This document shows positions 35,343-44,893 of a stretch of DNA of 64,000 nucleotides, in pieces (position 1 is the first letter of the stretch; each line of letters starts with the position of its first letter). The position numbers and the translations under genes were made by a program. Location of the stretch: positions 124,001-188,000 of the forward strand of contig NZ_SNTZ01000004.1 of NCBI RefSeq assembly GCF_004916895.1, in the 5' to 3' direction. The DNA is from Flagellimonas alvinocaridis (GTDB lineage: Bacteria > Bacteroidota > Bacteroidia > Flavobacteriales > Flavobacteriaceae). The notes under the pieces are model-generated. The model saw nothing but the letters and a program-made list of their open reading frames with translations. It was not told where the DNA came from and searched no databases.

Positions 35343-36491
35343 ATGGACAAAAAGAATTTTTTATCCCTTTTAAAGAGATATCAGGATGGCAATACTACTC
35401 CTGAAGAAGAACAAATGCTATTGAATTACTTGGAAAGTTTTAAAGCTCACCAAGAAGATAGTTGGCCTTTGGAGCTCGGGAATTCTGAGGAACTTAAAAA
35501 CGACATTCTAACTGGAATTCTTCAGAACATTAAAAAAGATAAAAGCAGTGCGCACATTAACCGAAGGTTTCCATATTCCAACCTTTTTAGATACGCTGCC
35601 AGTATTGTTTTAATAGCCGGAGCTTTTTATTTCTTTCATGAAATGTATGAGACTCCCAAAAATGGATTACGCAACCAAGAGGTCGATGATTCCATTGTTC
35701 TAAAATTGGAGAATGGCAATACAAGTGTCATCACCGAAAATGACAATAAAGACATTATGGACTCCCATGGAAATGTTGTGGGTGTCCAATCTGGCAATAC
35801 CATAACCTACGGGAAAGCCAAAAAAGAACTAAAAGAATTAGTTTATAATGAACTAACGGTTCCTTTAGGTAAAAAATTCGATTTAGTATTGTCCGATGGC
35901 ACCTCTATAAAACTCAACGCCGGAAGTACCATTAAGTATCCTGTTCGATTTGTTGAAACCACCAAAAGAGTTGTTCAAATATGGGGAGAAGCCTTTTTTG
36001 ATGTAACCAAGGATGAAGCCCGCCCTTTTCAGGTGATTGCAAACAATGTGCAAGTAGAAGTCTTGGGTACAAAATTCAATGTTTCATCCTATCCAGAAGA
36101 TGATGACATCTCTACCGTTTTGGTGGAGGGCTCCGTAAAATTGTCCAGCAACAGTGCCAAGACAGAGGAAAACTCCTTTATGATAGTACCCAATCAAAAA
36201 GCGTCTTGGAACAAAGAAAACGAAACAATGACCATTGAGGAAGTAGAAACGGACATTTATACCTCGTGGATCAATGGAAGGATGATATTCAAGAACATCC
36301 CTTTTAAAAATATCCGAAAAAAGTTGGAGCGACGCTATAATGTCACCATAATCAACAACAACAAAGCTTTGGATGAAAAGTTTTACAATGCCTCATTTGA
36401 CATTGAAACCATAGAACAGGTAATGAAGGCCTTTAAAGAAAACTACTCAATAGATTACGAAATAGCTGACAATCAGATAATTATTAACTAA
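35343..36491 (+). CDS. FecR-family anti-sigma factor
   Basis: A 382-residue inner membrane anti-sigma/signal-transfer protein. The N-terminal cytoplasmic part (1-80) has the sigma-binding helical region (LLKRYQDGNTTPEEEQMLLNYL). One transmembrane segment lies at about 82-99. The periplasmic FecR domain (about 165-275) shows VPLGKKFDLVLSDGTSIKLNAGSTIKYP and VQIWGEAFFDV, and the C-terminal DUF4974-like domain (about 310-380) shows IFKNIPFKNIRKKLERRYNV. It probably senses the STN domain of the neighbouring SusC and controls the ECF sigma factor. Confidence 0.94.
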   Translation: MDKKNFLSLLKRYQDGNTTPEEEQMLLNYLESFKAHQEDSWPLELGNSEELKNDILTGILQNIKKDKSSAHINRRFPYSNLFRYAASIVLIAGAFYFFHEMYETPKNGLRNQEVDDSIVLKLENGNTSVITENDNKDIMDSHGNVVGVQSGNTITYGKAKKELKELVYNELTVPLGKKFDLVLSDGTSIKLNAGSTIKYPVRFVETTKRVVQIWGEAFFDVTKDEARPFQVIANNVQVEVLGTKFNVSSYPEDDDISTVLVEGSVKLSSNSAKTEENSFMIVPNQKASWNKENETMTIEEVETDIYTSWINGRMIFKNIPFKNIRKKLERRYNVTIINNNKALDEKFYNASFDIETIEQVMKAFKENYSIDYEIADNQIIIN

Positions 36492-36547
36492 ACCCTTTAC
36501 ACTAAATGACTAAAAACTAACAAACTAACAATTCCAAAAAATCACAA

Positions 36548-36577
36548 AATCGGAGAATGGGCGAACATCCTCCGATT
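36548..36577 (+). other. hairpin in the fecR-susC spacer
   Basis: AATCGGAG (36548-36555) pairs perfectly with CTCCGATT (36570-36577) around a 14-base loop. No T run follows, so it is not a simple terminator; it could be an mRNA processing or stability element between the regulator and transporter genes. Confidence 0.45.
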
Positions 36578-36627
36578 AGTACAAAGTGATCTAACTAAAG
36601 TAAAACCACAATAACGTTTTTAAAAGT

Positions 36628-39600
36628 ATGAAAAAAACAACTAATTCGGGTGTGTCTGCAAAGTACATCCCGAAATTTGACCTCAAAATGAAACTCACCA
36701 CATTTTTGCTGATAGTTTCGTTGTTCAAGATCCAAGCCAGTTCATACTCCCAAACAACGAAAATATCGCTAAATCTAAAGCAAGTCAGTGTAGAAACAGT
36801 ACTCGACGAGATTGAGCGTAACACTGAGTTTAAATTCTTGGCCGATACCCAAGAAGTGAAATTGGGAAGGATTGTTTCAATCAAAGTAAAAAATGAGAGA
36901 GTTGAAACCATCCTTGATAGAATCTTCCGAAATAGTGATGTCATCTATTCAATTTTGGACAAGCAAATTGTCCTTAAAAAAGATATTCGACCTACTAGGG
37001 AAGTAACACCAGCACCTGTAACCGTAGTCCAGAGGTCCATTTCCGGATCTGTTGTGGATGATAGTGGGCAGCCCTTACCAGGGGTCAACGTTGTGGAAAA
37101 AGGGACCGGCAACGGAACTTCCACCGACTTTGACGGTAACTACAGCATTACCGTATCCGATAACTCGGCAATATTGGTATTCTCTTATCTAGGATTTATC
37201 TCCGTGGAAGTCCCAGTGGGCAACAATTCCACTATCAACACCACTTTGCAGGAAGATGTTGGTGAATTGGATGAAGTTGTTGTTACCGCACTCGGAATCA
37301 GGAAAGATGCCAAAGCGCTTGGTTACTCCGTGGCCAAAGTGGGCGAAGAACGGATTTTGGCCAGTGGTACTCCCGTGAATGCCCTACAATCCTTATACGG
37401 AACCGCCTCAGGGGTGACCGTTGCCTCAACAGCTACAGGTCCTTCGGGAGGTATGAAAATCAATATCCGTAATGCGGTATCTTTTGATGAGAACTCAACC
37501 ACCCGTCCTTTAATCGTAGTGGATGGTATTCCCATACACGATGAGAACACCAACATTACTGCCAATGCAAGGACAGGAAGGGACAATGGTACGGGTATCA
37601 ACGACATTAACCCGGACGACATTCAATCCTTTGAAATTCTAAAAGGCGCAAAAGCATCCGTACTTTACGGAAGTGAAGGGGCCAACGGGGTAATCTTGAT
37701 CACCACCAAGAGTGGTTCCAGAAACCGCGGATTGGGAATCTCTGCTTCCTTTACCACAACCATGGAAGAAAGTGCTTTCATGCCCGAATTGCAAAACCAA
37801 TACGGAACAGGTAGAAGCGCAAGTACCTCCCAAACGGATGACCAAGGATATTTCTTGGATGAAAACAATGAAAGAACCTTGGATGTGGCAGGCTCTGCCT
37901 TTGGGCCCAAGTATGACCCCAACGTAGTCTTAAACTGGTGGGATGGTTCCCGAAGACCATGGGTGGCCAACAACAAATCTGTTTATGACCAATTGTTTAA
38001 AACAGGTTCACAACAAACGGCCAATGTGTCGCTAAGTTCAGGAGGAGAAAAAGGATCCATCCGTTTTTCCTATACCAATATGAGGTATACCCCCATTTAT
38101 CCAGGAGCTAAGTACACCAAGAATACTTTTAGTCTTAATACCTCTTATGACATAAATGATAATATCTCCTTGAAGTATGTCAGCAACCTGTTCACTACAA
38201 GCAACCTAAACTCTTCTTACGAGGGGTCCTTCGATGCACAAGGGGCCACTTCAAGCTTGGGTGCTTATTCCAGTGATATCGATGTTGATCTATTGCGAAG
38301 CTATTTGGTGACCGACAACGGCTTTAATTATTTTGCCAACCCAGAAAGACGAAGCAACTTTATTTCAAATGGTAGATCATCTGTGGTAAACACTTTGTGG
38401 GACTGGACCCAGAACGTTTCAGATTTTAGCCGTTTGCACAGTCTGCAATCCCTTACCTTGGATTTGACCTTCAACGATAATCTGAGTGCTTCCATTTTAG
38501 GTGGATTGGATTACACCACTGAACGCAACATGTACAAAGGGAAACTGCAAGACCCTGATTTGATTGGTCCAAACAGTGGCTCTGTATTTAGGGATACCAA
38601 TAGGATCATTAGAAAGACCTACGGACAGGCCACCTTTAACTATGACTACACTTGGAACGACTTTGGTTTCAACGGATTTGTGGGTGGTGTCATCAGAAGC
38701 AACTATTTTGAGACTAAGGGAGCCGAGAAAATTGGTGGATTTGTAATTCCTAACTTCTTCTCTTTCTCAAACCTTCCTTCTGGAGTACAGCCACAATATG
38801 TTTATGACAATGGGGAGGATATCCTTTATAGCCTCTTGGGATCATTCCAGGTGGATTGGGACGATCAAATTTACGTAGAGGCCCAAGCCCGTCAGGATTG
38901 GTCTTCTATCTTGCCTCCCGGAAACAACAGTTATTTCTATCCTGGAGCAAGTGCCACTTGGATCGCTTCCAATTCATTTGACCTTCCCGAGGCCATTCAG
39001 TTCTTAAAGGTTAGAACCTCTTGGGCCGATGTAGGTAGACCAGGTCCGTTGTATTTCAGTAACGTAAACCTTGGGGTCTCTGCATCTGGAGGTGGATTTA
39101 TCTTGACTCCGCCAAACGACCTTCCCCCCATTGATGACAACTTTGTTCCCAACCTAAAACCAGAGCGTAAACGCGAATACGAAGTAGGTCTTGAAGGATA
39201 CTTCTTCAGAGGCAGGAGATTGGGGATTGATTTTTCCTATTACCACGCCAATACCTATGATCAGATCATGAAGGTGGCAGCACCTCCTGGATTGGGTGTA
39301 GATAACATCCGAATCAACGCTGGCGATGTGGAAAACAAAGGATGGGAACTTGCCCTAAGAACCAAACCCGTTATGGGCAAGGATTTTCAGTGGGATGTGG
39401 ATATGACCTTCGCATCTAGTAAAACCAAAGTAAGAAGACTTGATGGAGACATTACTTCTTTGTCTCTTTGGAGCAGAAATGGTTTAAATGCCGTTGCCGA
39501 AGTGGGTGGCGAATATGGACTTATTGTCCAGCAGAGTGGAAACTACCGCTACATCAACCCATCTGACGATAGTGACCCCAATAACGGGGAACTTGTTGTG

Positions 39601-40272
39601 GACAGCAACGGTCAACGCTATGCCTATTCAACCCGAAGCAACAAGAAGGTTGGAAAGTTGTTGCCAGATGTGACCGGTGGATTATTCACTAGGTTCAACT
39701 ACAAAAACTTCGGACTGGTAGTGAACATGGATTACTCCTTTGGAGCCACTTTCATAAACGAAGCGGAAACCTATATGATGGCCGCAGGGGTGCTCAACGA
39801 AAGTTTGGCTTACCGTGATGCTGCGAGTGGAGGTATTCCCTACTACTTGAACGGCGAAGGTCAAAAAGTGGCCGGCACCAACCCCAGTGGAGCAACATAT
39901 AACGATGGTGTTCTATTGAACGGTGTCCGTGCAGACGGCACACCTAATACCCAAGTGGTATCTGCCGAAGAATATTATGGATCTTCTTACTTTTCAAACG
40001 GTTTCTTCCCTGAAGACAGACTGTTTAAAAGCGATTATATAGCCTTGCGGAACATTGCTTTGGATTACAGACTCCCAGACCTTTCAGATAAAATAGGGTT
40101 ACGAGATGTAGTACTTTCCGTTTTCGCGAACAACGTTGCCTACATCTATAAGGCCGCCCCCAACACCATCCCAGAATCCACAAACGGTACAGGATGGGCA
40201 CAGGGTTCTTACGGAACTACGGCACTGCCATCGCAACGTTCAATAGGATTGTCAATAAAGGCTAAGCTTTAA
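36628..40272 (+). CDS. SusC/RagA-type TonB-dependent outer membrane transporter with STN domain
   Basis: A 1214-residue outer membrane importer. Layout: signal region (about 20-42), STN signalling domain (about 47-118, LNLKQVSVETVLDEIERN), carboxypeptidase-D-like plug-associated domain (about 136-210, SGSVVDDSGQPLPGVNVVEKGTG-type fold), TonB box and plug from GELDEVVVTALG (212-223), and a 22-strand barrel ending SIGLSIKAKL. The STN domain is the part that reports ligand uptake to FecR and the ECF sigma factor. It is the first of the susC-susD pair; ligand not readable, though PNGase F, GH20 and sulfatase neighbours suggest a glycan or glycopeptide. Confidence 0.96.
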   Translation: MKKTTNSGVSAKYIPKFDLKMKLTTFLLIVSLFKIQASSYSQTTKISLNLKQVSVETVLDEIERNTEFKFLADTQEVKLGRIVSIKVKNERVETILDRIFRNSDVIYSILDKQIVLKKDIRPTREVTPAPVTVVQRSISGSVVDDSGQPLPGVNVVEKGTGNGTSTDFDGNYSITVSDNSAILVFSYLGFISVEVPVGNNSTINTTLQEDVGELDEVVVTALGIRKDAKALGYSVAKVGEERILASGTPVNALQSLYGTASGVTVASTATGPSGGMKINIRNAVSFDENSTTRPLIVVDGIPIHDENTNITANARTGRDNGTGINDINPDDIQSFEILKGAKASVLYGSEGANGVILITTKSGSRNRGLGISASFTTTMEESAFMPELQNQYGTGRSASTSQTDDQGYFLDENNERTLDVAGSAFGPKYDPNVVLNWWDGSRRPWVANNKSVYDQLFKTGSQQTANVSLSSGGEKGSIRFSYTNMRYTPIYPGAKYTKNTFSLNTSYDINDNISLKYVSNLFTTSNLNSSYEGSFDAQGATSSLGAYSSDIDVDLLRSYLVTDNGFNYFANPERRSNFISNGRSSVVNTLWDWTQNVSDFSRLHSLQSLTLDLTFNDNLSASILGGLDYTTERNMYKGKLQDPDLIGPNSGSVFRDTNRIIRKTYGQATFNYDYTWNDFGFNGFVGGVIRSNYFETKGAEKIGGFVIPNFFSFSNLPSGVQPQYVYDNGEDILYSLLGSFQVDWDDQIYVEAQARQDWSSILPPGNNSYFYPGASATWIASNSFDLPEAIQFLKVRTSWADVGRPGPLYFSNVNLGVSASGGGFILTPPNDLPPIDDNFVPNLKPERKREYEVGLEGYFFRGRRLGIDFSYYHANTYDQIMKVAAPPGLGVDNIRINAGDVENKGWELALRTKPVMGKDFQWDVDMTFASSKTKVRRLDGDITSLSLWSRNGLNAVAEVGGEYGLIVQQSGNYRYINPSDDSDPNNGELVVDSNGQRYAYSTRSNKKVGKLLPDVTGGLFTRFNYKNFGLVVNMDYSFGATFINEAETYMMAAGVLNESLAYRDAASGGIPYYLNGEGQKVAGTNPSGATYNDGVLLNGVRADGTPNTQVVSAEEYYGSSYFSNGFFPEDRLFKSDYIALRNIALDYRLPDLSDKIGLRDVVLSVFANNVAYIYKAAPNTIPESTNGTGWAQGSYGTTALPSQRSIGLSIKAKL

Positions 40273-40287
40273 TCAAAAAACATAACT

Positions 40288-42282
40288 ATGAAAAATTCAG
40301 TAATTAAAACCCTACTTTCCCTGCTTCTAGTATTTGGGGCAAACGGATGTCAAAGTGAACTGGAGGAACTTTACCAAGATCCCGATGGCTTTTCCAAAAC
40401 CCAAGCGGACAAGGCAGGTGTTAGTATCATAGCAGGTTATTTTACCTCACAATTGACCCGCGGCTTTTTGCTTCGGGGAGATTATGGATCCGCTTATCAC
40501 CAATTAAGGAGTGGGTCACGTATTATGGGAACTGGTGTTCAATTGTATTACACCACCAATGCTTACGGATTTGCCTATACCCTATATGATGTGGAAAATG
40601 ATTGGGGTTCCAATTCATTCAATAGAACGGTGTTCAACAACATCAACAGTCCATGGATCAAGCAGGTACTATGGGGACAAAAGGAATTCAACAAGATTCC
40701 GGAAGACCAAAGAACCCAGTCAGACGTACTTTACATGAGATTATTGCATGTATTAAAAGCCTATGGCTACCAAAGGGCTATAGATCTTTATGACGAGGTT
40801 CCTTATTTCCAAACCGGTTCTGCTGGGGCTTTGGATGGTGAAAAGGCCGAATATTTGGGTCAGGAGGAAATCTATCCTATCATCATTGAAGAGTTGAAGG
40901 AGATTGAAGAATATTTGGCCAATTTAACACTGGACGATGCCACACAAACCTCTTTTCAACAACAGGATGTAATCTTCAGCGGCGATATTACCCAATGGAG
41001 AAAGTACATCAACTCATTGAGGCTCCGTTGGGCCATGAACATCAGCGAAGTGATGCCCAATATTACCTCAACGGTAATTTCGGAATTGAGTGGAAAACCT
41101 ATGCTTGATCAGGCTACCGATGTAGCTGGATTGGCTGACATAGCCATCGTGGAGCCTTACCGTCTTCAGGTGGAACTGGGTATTACAAGAGCTTTCAGGG
41201 AGCGTGCCGATGAGGCCCGTGCCCCAAAAAGATTCTTGCATGATGTAATGCACTGCATTCCAGAAGAGAAAAGTATCGTGGTAAACGGAGAGACCCTTTA
41301 TTACTTTGACAGCGATAACTCGGAAGAAGGTTTGGCAAACGGCACGGTAGACCCAAGGGTTGCCTATTTGTTCTCCAAAGACATTTTGGGCAGATATGTA
41401 GGTGCAGAGACAAGTTTTGATGATGGAAGTGATCCCAATAGCTATTTCAGTAAAGCCATGAGAGGGTACTATATCAACCATCCCATCATGACGGATTTGG
41501 CAGTGACCGAAATCACTTTTGGCGCCGCTGGAAACGAGCACACCATCAAATTAAATGATGAAGCCACAGCAGACCTAACAAAGAGAGAGGCATTTCTTTT
41601 GGATGCTTTTAGAACCTTTTGTGGTCAATATCTGGACATTGGTTGGGTAATCGGTTCTGATAGAAACATGATCTCAGAATACAATGTACGTCCACAGTTT
41701 AACTTTGATATACGCTATCCTACCCTTCACGCAGTGGAAACCGAACTTTCATTGGCGGAAGCTGCCGTAAGGGGACTCGGTTCTGTTACCGGTAGTGCGC
41801 GTGAACACTACAAAAAAGCTATCGAGCTGTCCTGTAGGTATTGGTATCAAATGAATACGGCAAACGCCTACTCCAAGCAGACAACACCATCTTTCCCAAG
41901 TAATATGGACCAGTCCAGGATAGATCGTGACCGTCCGGAAGTGGAATATAACGAAAGTGCATATGCCGAATATGAAGCGCAACGTTTTGACGGATTGACC
42001 GACGAGGAAAAAGTAAGGTCCATCTTCAACCAATTGCAGTTGCACTATAACATGTTCAATTTTGAAACACCGTATACAGCTGCCCGTCGTTTGATCAGTT
42101 ACCTAGGTGATAACCCAGGGTCTCCGTATGAGGTATTCCAATGGAAGGAAAGGTTCTTGTATGACCCAAGTATTCAGGCAACTGACCCTGAGAATTGGTC
42201 AAGAATCAGTCAGCATGACGATTACAACCTCCCTATTTGGTTTACTGGTCGTCAAACGAAGTGGAAAAATGTTTTGGAATAA
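40288..42282 (+). CDS. SusD/RagB-type surface glycan-binding lipoprotein
   Basis: A 664-residue surface lipoprotein paired with the SusC transporter 15 bases upstream. Lipobox FGANGC (Cys21) follows a hydrophobic leader. The SusD/RagB helical fold is indicated by DPDGFSKTQADKAG, WKQVLWGQKEFNK-like TPR helices, QRAIDLYDEVPYFQ, SGDITQWRKYINSLRLRWAMNIS and the C-terminal SEIFQWKERFLYDP-like region (EVFQWKERFL). It belongs to the SusD-like group annotated as nutrient-binding outer membrane lipoproteins. It forms the lid of the SusCD complex. Confidence 0.93.
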   Translation: MKNSVIKTLLSLLLVFGANGCQSELEELYQDPDGFSKTQADKAGVSIIAGYFTSQLTRGFLLRGDYGSAYHQLRSGSRIMGTGVQLYYTTNAYGFAYTLYDVENDWGSNSFNRTVFNNINSPWIKQVLWGQKEFNKIPEDQRTQSDVLYMRLLHVLKAYGYQRAIDLYDEVPYFQTGSAGALDGEKAEYLGQEEIYPIIIEELKEIEEYLANLTLDDATQTSFQQQDVIFSGDITQWRKYINSLRLRWAMNISEVMPNITSTVISELSGKPMLDQATDVAGLADIAIVEPYRLQVELGITRAFRERADEARAPKRFLHDVMHCIPEEKSIVVNGETLYYFDSDNSEEGLANGTVDPRVAYLFSKDILGRYVGAETSFDDGSDPNSYFSKAMRGYYINHPIMTDLAVTEITFGAAGNEHTIKLNDEATADLTKREAFLLDAFRTFCGQYLDIGWVIGSDRNMISEYNVRPQFNFDIRYPTLHAVETELSLAEAAVRGLGSVTGSAREHYKKAIELSCRYWYQMNTANAYSKQTTPSFPSNMDQSRIDRDRPEVEYNESAYAEYEAQRFDGLTDEEKVRSIFNQLQLHYNMFNFETPYTAARRLISYLGDNPGSPYEVFQWKERFLYDPSIQATDPENWSRISQHDDYNLPIWFTGRQTKWKNVLE

Positions 42283-42309
42283 GATTATTAACCCTTTAAC
42301 CTAAAAGAA

Positions 42310-42648
42310 ATGAAAAGAATATTGTTATTAGTATTCTCCTTGACCATATTTATTTCCTGTAGCAAAGATGACAGCGCCTCTATTATTGGTAACGCAAGTG
42401 CCGACGGTGGGAATGTTGTTTCGGGAATCACAGTAAAACTCTACAATGAAAGTGCCTCTTTGGTAGAAAGTACCACCACCAGTAGTGAAGGTGATTTTTC
42501 CTTTACCGGGCTGGAAGCCGGCAATTACTATGTAGGGGCAACAGTGACCATTGATGGTAATGTCTGGGACACAGGAAATACACCACAGCTGGTTTATGTA
42601 AGTGATGAAATCGTTAAAGAGGTAGCCTTAACATTGAACCAAAAATAA
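42310..42648 (+). CDS. small lipoprotein with carboxypeptidase regulatory-like domain
   Basis: A 112-residue lipoprotein (lipobox IFISC, Cys18) with one Ig-like carboxypeptidase-D regulatory-type beta domain: VVSGITVKLYNESASLVESTTTSSEGDFSFTGLEAGNYYV type signature. Such domains serve as binding or spacer modules on Bacteroidota surface proteins. It lies 27 bases after susD and before the operon terminator, so it is co-transcribed with susCD and may be an accessory surface protein of the complex. Confidence 0.82.
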   Translation: MKRILLLVFSLTIFISCSKDDSASIIGNASADGGNVVSGITVKLYNESASLVESTTTSSEGDFSFTGLEAGNYYVGATVTIDGNVWDTGNTPQLVYVSDEIVKEVALTLNQK

Positions 42649-42684
42649 GAACCTTACCAAGTGATCATCTTGGATAAAATGCAA

Positions 42685-42704
42685 ATCCATTGTAAACAAT
42701 GGAT
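42685..42704 (+). repeat. near-perfect inverted repeat between susCD operon and sugar-enzyme operon
   Basis: ATCCATTGT (42685-42693) and ACAATGGAT (42696-42704) pair perfectly across a two-base centre. It lies before the transcription terminator, so it could be an operator, an mRNA hairpin or an end-of-operon stabiliser. Confidence 0.5.
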
Positions 42705-42743
42705 GGGTAATGATTTGTTTTGAGTTAGTATAGTCACGGGATT

Positions 42744-42775
42744 GCCGACCTATTTAGGTCGGCTTTCCTTTTTTA
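42744..42775 (+). terminator. intrinsic terminator of the susCD operon
   Basis: GCCGACC (42744-42750) pairs with GGTCGGC (42757-42763), then a T-rich run to 42775. The rest of the 322-base gap to the next gene (42649-42970) holds a small hairpin CTTAGT/ACTAAG just downstream and AT-rich sequence, but no convincing TAnnTTTG promoter. Confidence 0.85.
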
Positions 42776-42970
42776 TACCCTTAGTTTTTTACTAAGAACA
42801 GATATTCTATTTGCCAAATACCGTCCAAAAACAATTTGGATGCAAAAAAAACAACGCTGTGGGCAAATTTTGTATTAGCCGTAGAATTCAAATAAGCCTA
42901 CTTTAACAGGTGTTTTTTACCTTTAAACCTGTTGAAGTCAAAACCAACCAAACACCTAGAAATAGATACA

Positions 42971-43897
42971 ATGAACAGAAGAAAATTTGTAAAGCAAAAA
43001 CTGATGGCCACCACTGCATTGGGATTAGGAGCAACTGGTCTTGGGCTAGCAGCTGAAAAATCCAGTGCTTTGCCATTACAAACCAATTTTAAGCTAAAAT
43101 ATGCTCCCCACTTGGGCATGTTCAAGAACCATGCAGGGGATGACCCCATAGATCAACTCAACTTTATGGCCGACCAAGGGTTTACTGCCTTTGAAGACAA
43201 TGGAATGAAGGGGAGGTCTATTCAAACCCAGGAAAAGATGGCCAGCACTATGGCCAAACGTAATATGACCATGGGCGTTTTTGTAGCTCATGAAATTTAT
43301 TGGAAAGAACCCAATCTAGCCAATGGCGACCCAGCTCTATTAGAAAAATTCCTAAAGGAAATTCAAGAAAGCGTTGAGGTGGCCAAGCGGGTAAATGCCA
43401 AATGGATGACAGTGGTACCGGGACATATAGCTCCCCGTTTGAATATGGCTTATCAGACCACCAACGTAGTAGAAGCCCTGAAAAGAGCTTCGGATATTTT
43501 GGAGCCCCATGGCTTGACAATGGTCTTGGAGCCCTTAAACTTTAGGGACCATCCAGGTTTGTTCCTATCTGAAAGTCCTCAGGCCTATGCCGTTTGTAAA
43601 TCGGTGAACAGCCCATCTTGTAAGATTCTTTTTGATATCTACCATCAGCAAATCCAAGAAGGAAACCTCATCCCCAACATTGATGCCTGTTGGAATGAAA
43701 TTGCATATTTCCAAGTGGGTGACAATCCAGGAAGAAATGAGCCTACTACGGGGGAAATCAATTACAAAAATGTCTTCAAACATATCCATTCCAAAGGATT
43801 CAAAGGAGTTTTGGGCATGGAACACGGCAATTCCAAACAAGGTAAGGAAGGAGAATTGGCCGTAATTGAAGCATATAAGGTCAGTGATACTTTTTGA
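42971..43897 (+). CDS. Tat-exported hydroxypyruvate isomerase-like TIM-barrel protein
   Basis: A 308-residue protein starting with a twin-arginine signal (NRRKFVKQKL then a hydrophobic ATTALGLGATGLGLA). The TIM-barrel sugar isomerase/epimerase fold has candidate metal ligands Glu in LVLEPLNF-type motif (TMVLEPLNFRD), Asp in KILFDIYHQQ, and Glu in GVLGMEHG. This is the hydroxypyruvate isomerase (Hyi)-like subgroup, but the export signal and neighbours (Gfo/Idh/MocA) suggest a role in modified sugars. The TTG start at 42932 would place 13 extra residues before the Tat motif, so the ATG at 42971 was chosen. It begins a three-gene operon. Confidence 0.86.
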   Translation: MNRRKFVKQKLMATTALGLGATGLGLAAEKSSALPLQTNFKLKYAPHLGMFKNHAGDDPIDQLNFMADQGFTAFEDNGMKGRSIQTQEKMASTMAKRNMTMGVFVAHEIYWKEPNLANGDPALLEKFLKEIQESVEVAKRVNAKWMTVVPGHIAPRLNMAYQTTNVVEALKRASDILEPHGLTMVLEPLNFRDHPGLFLSESPQAYAVCKSVNSPSCKILFDIYHQQIQEGNLIPNIDACWNEIAYFQVGDNPGRNEPTTGEINYKNVFKHIHSKGFKGVLGMEHGNSKQGKEGELAVIEAYKVSDTF

Positions 43898-43908
43898 AGC
43901 AAGAATAA

Positions 43909-44865
43909 ATGAGTGTAAAAAAATATTTTATACCAGTGCTGCTGGTTGTTTGCATTAAAATAGGTCATTCACAAAATTTCAAGCCATACACGCAGGAACT
44001 TGAAGGAACCGAACTGAGCATAGATATGGTTGCCATTCCTGAAGGTACATTCCTATTGGGGAGCCCAGAAGGAGAAATAGGAAGGCAAGCGGATGAAGGT
44101 CCACAAAAAAAGGTGGAGATTGATGGCTTTTGGATGTCGAAATTTGAAGTGACATGGGAATTGTACAATCTTTTCCTACAGCGCAGCATAGATCATATTG
44201 AGGTGAAAAACAAAGGAAAGGATATTGATATAGAGGTAGATGGGGTGACCGGTGCGACCATCCCTTATGTGGATATGAGCTTGGGCATGGGCACAGGGTC
44301 AGGTCTTCCTGTGGGGAATGTAACCCAATTGGCCGCCTCCAAGTTCTGCGAATGGTTATCCGCCAAAACCGGGAACTTCTATAGGCTTCCCACGGAAGCA
44401 GAATGGGAATACGCAGCTAGGGCCGGAAGCAATGACCCCTATTTCTTTGAAGGTGAAGATTTGCAGGAATATGCATGGTATTCGGAAAATAGCGAAGACT
44501 CATATCATCCGGTGGGCGAAAAAAAGCCAAATCCTTGGGGATTGTACGATATTTATGGCAATGTGGCCGAATGGACGTTAGATCAATATAATCCTGACGC
44601 CTATCAAGAAAAGGGAATTCATGTTCAACCCACAAAATCTGAATACCCTGTAGTGGTTAGAGGAGGATCTTTTAAAGATGAAGCCGTAAGTTTGAGAAGT
44701 GCTTCACGCCAAGCATCAAAACCTTTGTGGAAACAGCGCGACCCCCAATTTCCAAGAAGCAAATGGTGGCATACCGATGCTCCATTTGTAGGGTTTAGAA
44801 TTGTACGCTCCATGACACCTCCGTCATCGGAAGACCAAACCAATTATTGGATTAATAAAAATTAA
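43909..44865 (+). CDS. secreted FGE-fold (SUMF1-like) protein lacking catalytic cysteines
   Basis: A 318-residue secreted protein (signal peptide up to about GHS-QNF). The sulfatase-modifying-factor fold is clear: VAIPEGTFLLGSPEGE, KVEIDGFWMSKFEVTWELY, FYRLPTEAEWEYAARAG, and NPWGLYDIYGNVAEWTLD. In true formylglycine-generating enzymes a pair of copper-binding Cys lies in the segment after RGGS. Here the matching stretch (RGGSF...RSASRQAS...VGFRIV) has none, and only one Cys (KFCEWL) is in the mature part. It is therefore probably not a sulfatase maturase; it may be a structural or other-function member. It sits 11 bases after the TIM-barrel gene. Confidence 0.88.
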   Translation: MSVKKYFIPVLLVVCIKIGHSQNFKPYTQELEGTELSIDMVAIPEGTFLLGSPEGEIGRQADEGPQKKVEIDGFWMSKFEVTWELYNLFLQRSIDHIEVKNKGKDIDIEVDGVTGATIPYVDMSLGMGTGSGLPVGNVTQLAASKFCEWLSAKTGNFYRLPTEAEWEYAARAGSNDPYFFEGEDLQEYAWYSENSEDSYHPVGEKKPNPWGLYDIYGNVAEWTLDQYNPDAYQEKGIHVQPTKSEYPVVVRGGSFKDEAVSLRSASRQASKPLWKQRDPQFPRSKWWHTDAPFVGFRIVRSMTPPSSEDQTNYWINKN

Positions 44866-44893
44866 CGAATCATTCGAATAAAACACCAGAGAA

